Counted from the stretch's first letter, positions 17,412-26,272 are shown. The stretch: DNA of 64,000 nt from Pseudaminobacter salicylatoxidans (GCF_003148475.1 NZ_QGGG01000005.1:62001-126000), one strand, 5' to 3'. A program made the numbers and translations. The notes: generated by a model from the letters alone, not told the origin.

Positions 17412-18182
17412 TCAGGCGCTTTGACGGACGCGCGCTGCTGCGACGAAATCCGCGATCAGAAGATCGAGATCCTCACGCGGCGCTTCCGGATCCTCCGGGT
17501 GCCATTGCACCCCGACCATCCATTGCGGCCCTTCGGCCTCCAGCGCCTCGACGATACCGTCGGCGGAGCGGGCAGTGACCACCAGCCCCTCGCCCACCCG
17601 GTCAACGGCCTGATGGTGACCGGAGCGGACCGAAAGCGTGCGGCCGTCATAGATAGCGCCCAATCGCGAGGCCGGCGCGAGCGTGACGGGATGCGTCGTC
17701 ATGATGGAATTGTCGACGCTGCTGTTGTGCATCGTGCCGGGACCGATCTCCTGAACCAGATCACCGCCATGCAAAATGTTCATAAGCTGCATGCCGCGGC
17801 AGATGCCCAGAACGGGCATCCCGCGCGCGCTGGCTTCGCGCATGAGTGCCAGCTCGAAACGGTCCGCTTCGGGGTCGATGCCATACATCGTGTCGGTCTC
17901 GGGCTGCTGGCCATAGCAGGTGGGGTCGGCATCCGCCCCGCCAAGAACCAGAAGCGCATCCATGCCCTCGAGCGCCGCACCGGCATCGCGGTCGGGGGCG
18001 GAGGCCTCGACGAAACGGAAATCAGCGCCGCCGCTGCGGACCGAGGTCATCGCACTGTCGGCGAGTTGCCGCAGGACGCCCGTCAGATAATCGCTGACAT
18101 TGGGGGCCGAGAGGGAACCGGCAATAAGCACTTTGACGCTGTTCGACAGGGACGAATTGGCAGGGAAAGATGAATTGGGCAT
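17412..18182 (-). CDS. Class C26 gamma-glutamyl hydrolase (PuuD-like glutamine amidotransferase fold)
   Basis: This 256-residue protein has the class-I amidotransferase triad: the nucleophile elbow VLGICRGMQLMN with Cys, and VGVQWHPEDPE with His and Glu. It also has the LVLGGADADPTCYG loop typical of gamma-glutamyl-gamma-aminobutyrate hydrolases (PuuD). It is first in the leftward operon with the amino-acid ABC transporter, so a gamma-glutamyl amide is likely imported and then split to glutamate plus an amine. No other puu polyamine gene is adjacent, so the substrate need not be gamma-Glu-GABA. Confidence 0.85.
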   Translation of the reverse strand: MPNSSFPANSSLSNSVKVLIAGSLSAPNVSDYLTGVLRQLADSAMTSVRSGGADFRFVEASAPDRDAGAALEGMDALLVLGGADADPTCYGQQPETDTMYGIDPEADRFELALMREASARGMPVLGICRGMQLMNILHGGDLVQEIGPGTMHNSSVDNSIMTTHPVTLAPASRLGAIYDGRTLSVRSGHHQAVDRVGEGLVVTARSADGIVEALEAEGPQWMVGVQWHPEDPEAPREDLDLLIADFVAAARVRQSA

Positions 18183-18237
18183 GGTCTTCCAGATGGGTAT
18201 CTGCTAAAACACATATCATCTATATTCTAGAGGTCAA
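18183..18237. promoter_or_regulatory. Divergent promoter between the C26 hydrolase and the FadR-type regulator
   Basis: This 55-bp AT-rich gap must hold both promoters and probably the operator of the regulator. ATATCATCTATAT at about 18213-18225 is a candidate, a weak dyad of the short kind used by GntR-family proteins. The gene arrangement suggests the regulator controls the transporter operon. Confidence 0.4.
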
Positions 18238-18942
18238 ATGAAATTCCTTTCCTCCCTCAGTACAGCGTCGAAGTCGACCCCCGACCTGGTCGCGCAACGC
18301 CTGCATGAGGCAATCGCCACCGGTGAATTGCGGCCAGGCGACAGGCTGCCGCCGGAGAGCGAGCTGGCCCAGCGCTTCGGCATCGCGCTGATGACGGTGC
18401 GCGTGGCCTTGTCGGCGCTACGCGACATGGGACTGTTGATCACGATGCGAGGGCGCAATGGCGGCAATTTCGTCGCCGAGGACGTCGGCAAACGCCTGGC
18501 TGAGGCGGCCCGGCGCACGCCATTCAACCGGGCAGAGCTGCGCGATCTGACCGACTGGCGCCGAGCCATCTCCGGCGAAGCCTGTTTTCTGGCGGCGGAA
18601 CGGGCCAGCCCCGAGCAGATGACCCAGATCAGGGAAGCCGGGGCAAATTTCGATAAACTTCTGCACCAGTTCCCGGATTTGCGGTTTGCCGATGCACGGT
18701 TTCACACCCTGATCGCAGAAGCGTCGGGGTCAGCTCATCTCGTCCGGGCCGAGACGGAAATCCAGATTGCGCTGACCGATGTTATCCTGTCGATCGCAAA
18801 GCCGTTCGGAACCCGGCATCTGACCTCTTACACCCACGATCCGATTTTGCGTGCGCTTGCCGCAAGCAATGGCGCGGGTGCGCGTGAAGCGATGATCCGT
18901 CACGCCGAAGACACGTTCAGCTGGGTGACCATACTGCTTTGA
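18238..18942 (+). CDS. GntR-family transcriptional regulator, FadR subfamily
   Basis: This 234-residue protein has an N-terminal winged helix (residues about 12-80: LVAQRLHEAIATGELRPGDR, then PPESELAQRFGIALMTVRVA) and an all-helical FCD effector domain (about 95-225) with metal-ligand-like Asp and His residues (FADARFHTLIAEAS). It is divergent from the C26 hydrolase and amino-acid transporter operon, which it probably represses until a ligand appears. The ATG at 18238 follows AGAGG. Confidence 0.88.
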   Translation: MKFLSSLSTASKSTPDLVAQRLHEAIATGELRPGDRLPPESELAQRFGIALMTVRVALSALRDMGLLITMRGRNGGNFVAEDVGKRLAEAARRTPFNRAELRDLTDWRRAISGEACFLAAERASPEQMTQIREAGANFDKLLHQFPDLRFADARFHTLIAEASGSAHLVRAETEIQIALTDVILSIAKPFGTRHLTSYTHDPILRALAASNGAGAREAMIRHAEDTFSWVTILL

Positions 18943-19091
18943 AAGACCGAGGCGCGCCAGTCGGCAATCTTGTGAGGACCGGCAATGGCCGCCCCTCATG
19001 AAAGCGGTGAGGAACATGCCTCGCCGTCATCATTATCTCAGCAATAGTGCTGTCGTATCACCTGCCTCGGTTGTGCAAGGCGGCTCAACAA

Positions 19092-19556
19092 TCAGGGCTT
19101 AATGTAGGTATAGCCCTGCTGCTGCAGACGGCTGAGTTCGGCGACACCGGAAGGCACGATGTCGTCCTCGAATACTTCGAACAGATCGTTCTCATAGTCG
19201 ATATGCCGGCCCGTCAGCGTGTTGTTGCAAACGAGGAACTGTACATTCTGCGTCTTGAGGCTGGTGACATCCGACTGCAGCGTCTGGTTCTTCATCGCGT
19301 CGCGCAGCAGGTTTACGCCATCGCCATGCAGCAGGACCTTAACCGTGATGTGGTCCTTGCCCACCGCATTGATGTGGTTCTGGACATTGGTCAGGGCCGC
19401 GCGATAGGCCTTGTCCTCTTCACCACCGCCATAGTTGATGTGGTAGACCACTTTCTGCTCGCCATAGCGCTCCTCCGCGCTGGCTGTGGTGGTGGACGAC
19501 ACAAAGCCTCCCACGAAAAAGGCCGCTACAAGCAGCAGGAGTTTGACAAATCGCAT
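19092..19556 (-). CDS. Secreted DsrE-family sulfur-relay-like protein
   Basis: This 154-residue protein has a cleavable signal peptide (VKLLLLVAAFFVGGFVSSTT) followed by a DsrE/DsrF-like domain: KVVYHINYGGGEEDKAYRAA, VKVLLHGDGVNLL and QNVQFLVCNNTL with a conserved Cys near 110. DsrE proteins bind or pass persulfide sulfur, and an exported form beside sox genes could handle sulfane sulfur in the periplasm. It follows soxD on the same strand but is separated by a hairpin terminator, so it may be expressed by read-through or from its own promoter. Confidence 0.85.
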   Translation of the reverse strand: MRFVKLLLLVAAFFVGGFVSSTTTASAEERYGEQKVVYHINYGGGEEDKAYRAALTNVQNHINAVGKDHITVKVLLHGDGVNLLRDAMKNQTLQSDVTSLKTQNVQFLVCNNTLTGRHIDYENDLFEVFEDDIVPSGVAELSRLQQQGYTYIKP

Positions 19557-19594
19557 AGGTTCCTCCCTCGGGCGTCAGCAAACAGGCATAAAGC

Positions 19595-19630
19595 AAAGAG
19601 GCGCTGACCCGAACGGGAAAGCGCCTCTTT
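19595..19630 (-). terminator. Terminator hairpin after soxD
   Basis: AAAGAGGCGC (19595-19604) pairs perfectly with GCGCCTCTTT (19621-19630) over a 16-base loop. Read on the minus strand it follows the soxD stop by 12 bp and continues into TTTGCTTTATG. It probably ends most of the sox transcript before the DsrE gene. Confidence 0.7.
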
Positions 19631-19642
19631 GAGGATCATCCT

Positions 19643-20773
19643 CTAGTCAATTCCTCCCGCGGGAGCATCGTCATCGCCGGCATTTTCCGGCGTAACGTCG
19701 AGCACGGCCGCATGCATCTTGATCTCGGCCTTGCCGGGAATGCAGTCGGTCATGCAAGGCTCGATATCGCGCGCGTAATGCGGCTCGGAGTCCCGGTCAT
19801 CGTCGATGAAATTATCCTCGTTGGACAACTTGATCGACGCGAAATTGTCTTTCGAAAGCTCGAAATCCTCGTCGTCGACGACATCGTTGAGATAGAGAAT
19901 ATAGGCCGTCAACGCGTAGACATCGTCATCGCTGAGCGAACGCGCATTGCCGAACGGCATGGCGCGACGGACATAATCGTAGACGGTGGACAGATAAGGC
20001 CAGTAGGAGCCGACCGTCTTTTCCGGCCGCTCATCTGTCAGGGTGCCCTGCCCTCCGGCCAGCACCGGCCAGCGGCCGATCGCCTCGCCGAAATCGCCAT
20101 GGCAGGAGGCGCAGTTCTCGTCATACAGCTCCTGTCCCTGCGCCACGGTTCCGCGCCCCTCGGGCAGACCCAATCCATCGGGACGAACGTCGATGTCCCA
20201 GGCAGCGACTTCGGCTTCCGTCGCCTCACGTCCAAGCTTGAAATGCGCACCGGCACCCGGCTCCTGGGCCGGGCTTGCAGCCGACGCCGTCGCGGTTGGC
20301 TCGGGAGCCTGGCCAGCAGGCGCAGCCTCCGCCTTCTTCTCCGGCTCTTCCTGTTTCGGCTCGCCATCGGCTTTCTTTTCCGCCTCGGCGGAGAAGGTCG
20401 CCAGATAGGCGATGACGTTTTCGACGTCCTTATCCTTCTTCAGACCGGCGAAAGCCATTTTGGTGCCCTTCACCAGGCCCTTGGGATTCGCAAGGAAATC
20501 CTTGAGGCTGGCCTCGTCCCACACGAGCCCGCCTTCGCCTGCCTGCGTCATGGCGGCGGAATAGCTGTAGCCATCAACAGTGCCGGCCTCGCGGCCGATC
20601 AGTTCGTTGAGATGCGGACCAACCCTGTTGGACGCCCCTTCCCCCACCGCATGGCAGGCCTTGCACCTGCCGAATGCCTTCTCGCCGGCGGCGACATCGG
20701 CAGCCGACACGGAAGACGAGGCGAGCAGGAGCGCGGCGATGCCGCCGAGCAGCAACTCAGGAAATCTCGACAT
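19643..20773 (-). CDS. soxD: Sulfite/sulfane dehydrogenase cytochrome c subunit SoxD
   Basis: This 376-residue periplasmic diheme cytochrome c carries electrons from SoxC. After a signal peptide, heme 1 binds at Cys37-Lys-Ala-Cys40-His41 and heme 2 at Cys221-Ala-Ser-Cys224-His225. Between them, residues 128-175 are a low-complexity linker rich in Ala, Glu, Lys and Pro. The C-terminal tail is acidic. Its first bases overlap the end of soxC by 17 bp. SoxCD oxidises the sulfane sulfur on SoxY, and its presence predicts full oxidation of thiosulfate to sulfate without stored sulfur globules. Confidence 0.95.
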   Translation of the reverse strand: MSRFPELLLGGIAALLLASSSVSAADVAAGEKAFGRCKACHAVGEGASNRVGPHLNELIGREAGTVDGYSYSAAMTQAGEGGLVWDEASLKDFLANPKGLVKGTKMAFAGLKKDKDVENVIAYLATFSAEAEKKADGEPKQEEPEKKAEAAPAGQAPEPTATASAASPAQEPGAGAHFKLGREATEAEVAAWDIDVRPDGLGLPEGRGTVAQGQELYDENCASCHGDFGEAIGRWPVLAGGQGTLTDERPEKTVGSYWPYLSTVYDYVRRAMPFGNARSLSDDDVYALTAYILYLNDVVDDEDFELSKDNFASIKLSNEDNFIDDDRDSEPHYARDIEPCMTDCIPGKAEIKMHAAVLDVTPENAGDDDAPAGGID

Positions 20774-22037
20774 TCTCGACGCCTCCGTCCTTGTTTACAT
20801 GCCAGGTCTGGATACCGTTGTTGTGGTAGATGGAATTCTCGCCGCGCACGGCGCGCAGTTGATCCTTGGTCGGCTGCACGAAACCGCTTTCATCTATCGC
20901 GCGCGATTGCAGGAAGATTTCGGAGCCGTCCCAGTCGAATTCGTAATAGAAGCGATGCAGCGCCATCGGCAGGCTGGGCCCGTCGATACGCGCGGCGTGC
21001 CAGTTACGGCCGCCATCGATCGACACGTCGACGCGCTTGATGGTACCGCTGCCCGACCACGCAAGCCCCGACACCAACGTGCGGCCCTTGCCATGGACGA
21101 TCGGCACTTGCGGGCTGGGGCTGGTGATGACCGACTTCACGTCCATCTTCCAGGTGAAGCGACGTGCCTTGCCGTTCGCCAGAAGATCGGTGTATTTCGA
21201 CGTCTCTTCACGCTGCTGCCAGGGCTGGTCTCCGACTTCCAGCCGGCGCAGCCACTTCACCCACATATTGCCTTCCCAGCCGGGCACAACCAGGCGAATC
21301 GGGTACCCCTGCTCCGGACGCAGAGCTTCACCGTTCATGGCAAAGGCGACCATGCAGTCGTCCAGCGCCTTTTCCATCGGAATCGAGCGGGTCATGGCGG
21401 ATGCATCCGCACCCTCCGCCAGCACCCACGAACCGGCGGCCTTCACACCCGCCTCTTCCAGTATGTGCTTCAGCCGGACGCCGGTATACATCACGCAATG
21501 GATCATGCCGTGCGTGTACTGGCAGCCGTTAAGTTGCGAACCGCGCCATTCCATGCCGGTATTCGCCGCACATTCCAGGAAGTAGACGCGATTCTCGCGC
21601 GGGAAGCGCTTGAGGTCGGCCATGGTGAAGACCAGCGGCTTGTCCACCAGTCCGTTGATCATCAGCCGGTGATTGGCCGGGTCGATCTCGGCAATGCCGG
21701 CATGATGACGCTCGAAGCACAGCCCGTTCGGCGTGATGATGCCTTCCAGCTCATGCAGCGGCGTGAAATTGATCGACGAAATCGTGTCGGAGGTCAGCCA
21801 TGGCACATTCTTGCGCACCACATGGCTTTCGAACTGGGACGGCTGACCATAAGGCCGCGCATCGACACCGTCACCGGGATAGCGGTTCCAGTCCTGAATC
21901 TCGGTGATGACCGGGTCGCCCTCGGCCATGGCCCGGCCGCTGGCCAGGCTGCCCGCCAGGGCCGCGCCACCGAGCAAGCCCGTCTTGAGAAAACCGCGTC
22001 TTGTTGCAGCGGTCGCGGCCGCTTTCAGATCATCCAT
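20757..22037 (-). CDS. soxC: Sulfane dehydrogenase molybdopterin subunit SoxC
   Basis: This 426-residue member of the sulfite-oxidase family has a Tat signal (TRRGFLKTGLLGGAALAG). The molybdenum-ligand Cys is in YFLECAANTGMEW, preceded by the cofactor-binding strand and followed by a dimerisation domain (GLAWSGSGTIKRVDVSIDGG). With SoxD it removes six electrons from the SoxY-bound sulfane sulfur. It overlaps soxD and is separated from soxB by 113 bp that include an AT-rich repeat resembling the other sox operators. Confidence 0.95.
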   Translation of the reverse strand: MDDLKAAATAATRRGFLKTGLLGGAALAGSLASGRAMAEGDPVITEIQDWNRYPGDGVDARPYGQPSQFESHVVRKNVPWLTSDTISSINFTPLHELEGIITPNGLCFERHHAGIAEIDPANHRLMINGLVDKPLVFTMADLKRFPRENRVYFLECAANTGMEWRGSQLNGCQYTHGMIHCVMYTGVRLKHILEEAGVKAAGSWVLAEGADASAMTRSIPMEKALDDCMVAFAMNGEALRPEQGYPIRLVVPGWEGNMWVKWLRRLEVGDQPWQQREETSKYTDLLANGKARRFTWKMDVKSVITSPSPQVPIVHGKGRTLVSGLAWSGSGTIKRVDVSIDGGRNWHAARIDGPSLPMALHRFYYEFDWDGSEIFLQSRAIDESGFVQPTKDQLRAVRGENSIYHNNGIQTWHVNKDGGVENVEIS

Positions 22038-22068
22038 CGGAACCTCCCGAACTTCGATCCATTAATAC

Positions 22069-22086
22069 ATATGATTTTTTCTATAT
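22069..22086. promoter_or_regulatory. Putative SoxR operator before soxC
   Basis: ATATGATTTTTTCTATAT is an 18-bp AT-rich imperfect palindrome between soxB and soxC. It matches the site before soxX (26225-26242) at 14 of 18 positions by eye. It could control a secondary soxCD promoter. Assignment to SoxR is inferred from recurrence at sox promoters. Confidence 0.45.
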
Positions 22087-22150
22087 ATCAGATCGTTGCC
22101 GATCTGCCAATCGGCAAAGGCCGATTGGAGAGCGATCGGGCCACCAGTCC

Positions 22151-23842
22151 TCAGGAGACAACCTTGACGGACCGGTTTTCCTCAAGCCGCACAACGGGAT
22201 TTTGCGTCAGGTATTCTTCCACGACGTCCCAGATGGCCGGGCCTTCCGTGCCCTCGTTGACCGAGGCCCAACCGGCAACGACATAGTCCCTGGACGCGTC
22301 TATCGATTCGCCGGTCTTGAGCAGTGTCATGTCCGAGATTCGGCTGCCCATGGCGCCATCCGGATTGATCGTGTAGCCCATGCCGCCGACGCGCACCATG
22401 TCACCACCCTGCTGATAGTAGGGATCCTTGTTGAAGAGATTGTCGGCGACGTCCTCGAGAATATCCTTGATGGTCTGGCCGCTCATGCTGGAGCGGTAGA
22501 CGGCCGGATAGGTCATGGCGCATGCCGAATGCACGTCTTCGACGGTGATCTTCTGGCCCGGAAGCACAGATGTCCCCCAGCGGAAGCCGGGCGAAAGGGC
22601 AATGTCGGCTTCGCGCACTTCCAGAAGCGCTTGGCAGATCATGTCATCAAACGTGCCATTGAAATTGCCGCGGCGGTAAAGGAGGCTCTCCGTCGTGGCC
22701 AGTTCGCGCTTCAATTCGGCCTCATAGGGGGCACGCAGGTCGGAAACCAGCTTCGCCATGTCGGCATCGGGCGTGATGACATCCGAGAACACCGGGATCA
22801 GCCGATGGCGGAAACCCTTCAGCTCGCCGCCCTGCACGTCGAGGTCCAGACGGGCCACGAACTTTCCGTGCGAGCCGGAGGCGACCAGAAGGGTCTTGTC
22901 GACCAGCAGCGGTTCCGGCAGCGCATCGTGCGTGTGACCGCTCAGGATCACGTCGATGCCCTTCACCCGGCTTGCAAGCGCGCGATCGACGTCGAAACCG
23001 TTGTGCGAGAGCAGGACCACCAGATCGGCCCCTTCCGCGCGCGCGGCCTCTACGTTCTTCGCGACCTCCTCTTCCCTGATCCCGAAGGACCATTCGGGGA
23101 ACATCCAGCGCGGATTTGCAATCGGCGTATAGGGGAACGCCTGGCCGATGACGGCGACCTTCACCCCGCCCCTGTCGAACATCTTGTAGGCGTCGAAGGC
23201 CGGCTCGTCCCATTCCGTGTCGAAAATATTGCCGCCAAGGAACGAGAACGGCAGCGATTCGACCAGCTCCTTGACGCGGTCCGTTCCATAGGTGAACTCC
23301 CAATGGCCGGTCATTGCGTCGGGCTGCAGGACGTTCATCGCGTCAACCATGTCCTGGCCCTTGGTCTGCAGCGAGGTATAGCTGCCCTGCCAGGTATCGC
23401 CGCCGTCCAGCAGCAGCATGTTGTCGCCACGCTCCGCGCGAATACGCTTCACGATCGTGGCGATGCGGTCGAAGCCGCCCATCCTGCCATAGGTCTTGGC
23501 GAGTGCGTCGAAATCGACGGAGGTCAGCGCATAGGCATGTGCGGAGCCCGGCTCGATATTGTAGAGCTTGAGCAAGTCAGCGCCCGTGACATGCGGCGGC
23601 AGGCCGGCGACCGCGCCGATGCCGAGATTGACCGACGGCTCGCGGAAATAGATCGGCACGAGTTGCGCATGGATGTCCGTGACGTGCACCAGCGTGACAT
23701 TTCCGAAGGACTGGAAATCGAGCAGGTCGCTTTCGGTGAGCGACTGCTGTGCGGCCGCGCGCGCCCAGTTGCCGACCAGGCTGGGGCCGGCAATGGCCGA
23801 AAGAGCCGCCGTCGCCATAAGGAATTCACGCCGTGAAATCAT
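22151..23842 (-). CDS. soxB: Thiosulfohydrolase SoxB
   Basis: This 563-residue periplasmic di-manganese enzyme releases sulfate from SoxY-bound cysteine S-thiosulfonate. The start at 23842 gives a Tat signal (MISRREFLMATAALSAIAG). Metal and catalytic motifs of the 5'-nucleotidase fold follow: VHVTDIHAQL, LLDGGDTWQGS, LLSHNGFDVD and LSGHTHDALP. Length and motif order agree with known SoxB. It lies between soxA and soxC in the canonical sox order. Confidence 0.96.
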   Translation of the reverse strand: MISRREFLMATAALSAIAGPSLVGNWARAAAQQSLTESDLLDFQSFGNVTLVHVTDIHAQLVPIYFREPSVNLGIGAVAGLPPHVTGADLLKLYNIEPGSAHAYALTSVDFDALAKTYGRMGGFDRIATIVKRIRAERGDNMLLLDGGDTWQGSYTSLQTKGQDMVDAMNVLQPDAMTGHWEFTYGTDRVKELVESLPFSFLGGNIFDTEWDEPAFDAYKMFDRGGVKVAVIGQAFPYTPIANPRWMFPEWSFGIREEEVAKNVEAARAEGADLVVLLSHNGFDVDRALASRVKGIDVILSGHTHDALPEPLLVDKTLLVASGSHGKFVARLDLDVQGGELKGFRHRLIPVFSDVITPDADMAKLVSDLRAPYEAELKRELATTESLLYRRGNFNGTFDDMICQALLEVREADIALSPGFRWGTSVLPGQKITVEDVHSACAMTYPAVYRSSMSGQTIKDILEDVADNLFNKDPYYQQGGDMVRVGGMGYTINPDGAMGSRISDMTLLKTGESIDASRDYVVAGWASVNEGTEGPAIWDVVEEYLTQNPVVRLEENRSVKVVS

Positions 23843-23931
23843 TGTTCTGCCTCTCCATATGCAGGCAATGGGATGGTGATCCGGCAAAAGCCGGCCACCC
23901 TCCCGTTTCTCACATTATTAGGCGGGCTACC

Positions 23932-24792
23932 CTACTGGCGGACAGCCGGCGTTTCGACCGACAGGCCGGTGCCACGCCAGGTCACATAGACCTCGAGCGC
24001 CATAAGTTCGTCCGAAAATGCTTTCGGCATTTCCGCCCGCGTGTCGCGAATGCAGCCACGGAAGCGGTTATGCAGCGAAACCATGCCGCCGGTGTTGAAC
24101 CGATAGGTCGGGAAGCCGTTGGCCTGCCCCTGACTGAGATGGTCGGCGCGGATATATTTGCCCATGCTGTCCTCGTGACAGGATGCGCACGCAAAATTCA
24201 GCTGGCCGGTACGGGTGTAGTAGAGCTCCTTGCCCTTCTCCCACCAGTCCTGCAACTCGCCATCCGAGAGGTCCATCTTCACCGGAGTGCCGAGCGACTG
24301 GTGCTTGATATAGCTCGTCAGCGCAACCTGCCCTTCGGCATCGAATTTGTACGGTTCCGCGCCCATGTTTTCGACGCGGCACTTGTCGATCTGCAACTCG
24401 ATATTAATCGGTCGCTTCGCCTCGGCATCCCATTTCGGATACTGCGCACCGACACTCTTCATGCTGGTCGCGGCATCGTCATGGCAGGACGCGCAGGATT
24501 TGCCGGCGGAACCTTCAACCGTATTCCAGATATCGGCTCCGCGTTCGACAGCCAGCATGCCGGGATTGGCGAATGAGTCCGCCTCTGTCTCACGCGTTTC
24601 CGCTTCGCGGAACAGCCAACCTGAAAGAACCTCGTCGAACGGATGTCCCTCTGGCGCCGCGGCGCGCGTGACCATGGGAATGTCGTCGATCACGAGTTCC
24701 TCGTCGACCGGATCGGCATTTGCCGAGAAAGCCAGAACGAGTCCCCCGACCATGGCGAAAACAGGCGCCAAAAACCTTTTGCTCACCGTCAT
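23932..24792 (-). CDS. soxA: L-cysteine S-thiosulfotransferase diheme subunit SoxA
   Basis: This 286-residue cytochrome starts at 24792 with a signal peptide (FLAPVFAMVGGLVLAFSANA). Two heme sites are present, Cys100-x-x-Cys103-His104 and Cys202-x-x-Cys205-His206, so this is the diheme form. Cys247 in NRFRGCIRDTRAE is the expected persulfide-type heme ligand at the active site. Cys138 is another conserved Cys. With SoxX it joins thiosulfate to the SoxY carrier cysteine. Confidence 0.95.
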   Translation of the reverse strand: MTVSKRFLAPVFAMVGGLVLAFSANADPVDEELVIDDIPMVTRAAAPEGHPFDEVLSGWLFREAETRETEADSFANPGMLAVERGADIWNTVEGSAGKSCASCHDDAATSMKSVGAQYPKWDAEAKRPINIELQIDKCRVENMGAEPYKFDAEGQVALTSYIKHQSLGTPVKMDLSDGELQDWWEKGKELYYTRTGQLNFACASCHEDSMGKYIRADHLSQGQANGFPTYRFNTGGMVSLHNRFRGCIRDTRAEMPKAFSDELMALEVYVTWRGTGLSVETPAVRQ

Positions 24793-24844
24793 CCCTCCCC
24801 AAGCGGCGTCCTCGGCGGCGCATTGCGACCGCCGAGGCCCATCG

Positions 24845-25174
24845 TCATTTGACTTCGATTTTCTGCTCGTCGGTGTAGACGGAGCCGTCATCATCGACCC
24901 ACGAGAACTTGAACGCGCCGCTCTCGTTCACCTTGGCGCTGAATTCAAAATAAGGATTGGCCGAGATCGCCGGGTCGATGTCGCAGGAGAAGACCTGCTC
25001 GCCGTTGAACTCGCACGAGAACTTGTTGATGATCTTGCGCGGAATGGTGTTGCCATCCTTGTCCTTGCGCTGACCGGACTCCATCTCGTGGCTGATGAGG
25101 GTCTTGAGAAGAACGACCTCTCCTGCCTTTGCCGTCTTCGGAACCTTTACGCGCGGCTTCGGTGCTGCTGCCAT
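24845..25174 (-). CDS. soxZ: Thiosulfate-oxidation carrier complex protein SoxZ
   Basis: This 109-residue immunoglobulin-like protein binds SoxY and displays its C-terminal arm. Family features are the N-terminal PRVKVPKTAKAGEVVLLKTL, the ISHEMESGQRKD strand and the closing FKFSWVDDDGSVYT. It has no signal peptide and is exported as a complex with Tat-signal-bearing SoxY. The ATG at 25174 was chosen because upstream codons are Arg/Ala-rich and unlike the family. It lies 22 bp after soxY. Confidence 0.95.
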   Translation of the reverse strand: MAAAPKPRVKVPKTAKAGEVVLLKTLISHEMESGQRKDKDGNTIPRKIINKFSCEFNGEQVFSCDIDPAISANPYFEFSAKVNESGAFKFSWVDDDGSVYTDEQKIEVK

Positions 25175-25196
25175 TTTTCTATACTCCCTGCTCCGA

Positions 25197-25649
25197 TCAG
25201 CCGCCGCAGCCGCCGATCGTGACCTTGACTTCCTTCTTGTCCATGAACACGGACCCGTCGGCCATCTTGGCCACGGCAATCACGTTCTGGGTCTGGGCAA
25301 GCCGGATACGCGTGGTCGCCGCGGCCGCGCCGCTGAGCGCCGTGAAATGGAACGTGGCGACTTCCGGATTCGGATTGCCATCGGCGACGATCATCACCGA
25401 TACCACCCGGTCGTCATCGCTCATCGCGCTGTCGACCTTGACCGAAACCGGCACGGTATTGCCGTTTTCGGCGATCTCCGGAGCCGTCAGCGTGATCTTG
25501 CCCGACTCAGGCGCCTTGCCGGCAAAGTCGAGGATCCGCTTTTCGGTTTCTTCCGTACCGGCCAGCGCGGTACGCGCACGCAATCCGGTCGCCGCGAACG
25601 CCACGGCCGCCGCCGATAGCGCCAAAGCCTGCCGTCTGTTGAAATTCAT
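25197..25649 (-). CDS. soxY: Thiosulfate-oxidation carrier protein SoxY
   Basis: This 150-residue protein carries the pathway intermediates on Cys148 in the C-terminal swinging arm, which ends in Gly-Gly-Cys-Gly-Gly exactly as in known SoxY. The N-terminus is a Tat signal (NRRQALALSAAAVAFAATG). SoxY cycles among SoxAX, SoxB and SoxCD in the periplasm. It lies between soxX and soxZ. Confidence 0.97.
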   Translation of the reverse strand: MNFNRRQALALSAAAVAFAATGLRARTALAGTEETEKRILDFAGKAPESGKITLTAPEIAENGNTVPVSVKVDSAMSDDDRVVSVMIVADGNPNPEVATFHFTALSGAAAATTRIRLAQTQNVIAVAKMADGSVFMDKKEVKVTIGGCGG

Positions 25650-25672
25650 TTGCTACTCCTTCCTTGGCCGTC

Positions 25673-26137
25673 CTAGTCGCCTTCCTTGAGGGTCGACAGA
25701 TAAGCGACGACATCTTCAACCTGCTGCGCTGTCAGGATGGGTTTTCCAACGAGGTCCTTGCGGACATTGATGCCCACTTCGAGGCTGTAGAAGCCCGGCA
25801 TCACCGATTCCGGACCAAACACTTTCTTGGCGTCCACGACGATCGCCCGCAGCTGTTCGGGCTGCCAGCGATCGGCCACTCCGTCCAGCGGGGGCGCGAC
25901 GTCGCCATGGAACTGCTCGCTCTCAAGGGCAGAAACCGCATGGCAGGCAAGGCAATTGCCAAGGCCACGATTGGCCAGCGCCTTCGCGCCCATTTCAGGA
26001 TCGCCCGGATTTCCGGTGAGAGACTGCGCGACCGTGCCGTCCTCGACCTTTACGTCATTGGGCGCCACTTCCGCGGCATAAGCCATATTCGCAACCAGCA
26101 GCGCAACCGCTGCCGAACCCCATACGCCCGGCTTCAT
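25673..26137 (-). CDS. soxX: Monoheme cytochrome c subunit SoxX
   Basis: This 154-residue protein has a signal peptide, a heme site at Cys62-Leu-Ala-Cys65-His66 and the Met ligand in SVMPGFYSLE (Met113). It accepts electrons in the SoxAX reaction. The ATG at 26137 was chosen because it opens the signal peptide (MKPGVWGSAAVALLVANMAYA). It is the first structural gene of the soxXYZABCD run, with an AT-rich operator-like repeat about 100 bp upstream. Confidence 0.95.
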   Translation of the reverse strand: MKPGVWGSAAVALLVANMAYAAEVAPNDVKVEDGTVAQSLTGNPGDPEMGAKALANRGLGNCLACHAVSALESEQFHGDVAPPLDGVADRWQPEQLRAIVVDAKKVFGPESVMPGFYSLEVGINVRKDLVGKPILTAQQVEDVVAYLSTLKEGD

Positions 26138-26224
26138 ATCTCTGCCCCTCCAATCGGCAACAGCGTAACAGTCCACCTTCGATTCCGGACGGTAGCCGTA
26201 CTTGCAGATTCAATCAATTAAAAA

Positions 26225-26242
26225 ATATGAATTTCTGCATAT
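26225..26242. promoter_or_regulatory. Putative SoxR operator upstream of soxX
   Basis: ATATGAATTTCTGCATAT is an 18-bp palindrome with perfect 5-bp arms (ATATG/CATAT) in the 135-bp gap between soxW and soxX. Related sequences occur at 22069, 27645 and 30543. In Pseudaminobacter salicylatoxidans SoxR is reported to bind the soxS-V and soxW-X gaps, the same two positions as here. Confidence 0.6.
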
Positions 26243-26272
26243 GTCATCCGAACACCGCGGAAACCCTGTGAA

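Noticed and set aside
22001-23836. 611-codon open frame on the plus strand
   Set aside because: Antisense to soxB, which has all its metal-site motifs and a Tat signal.
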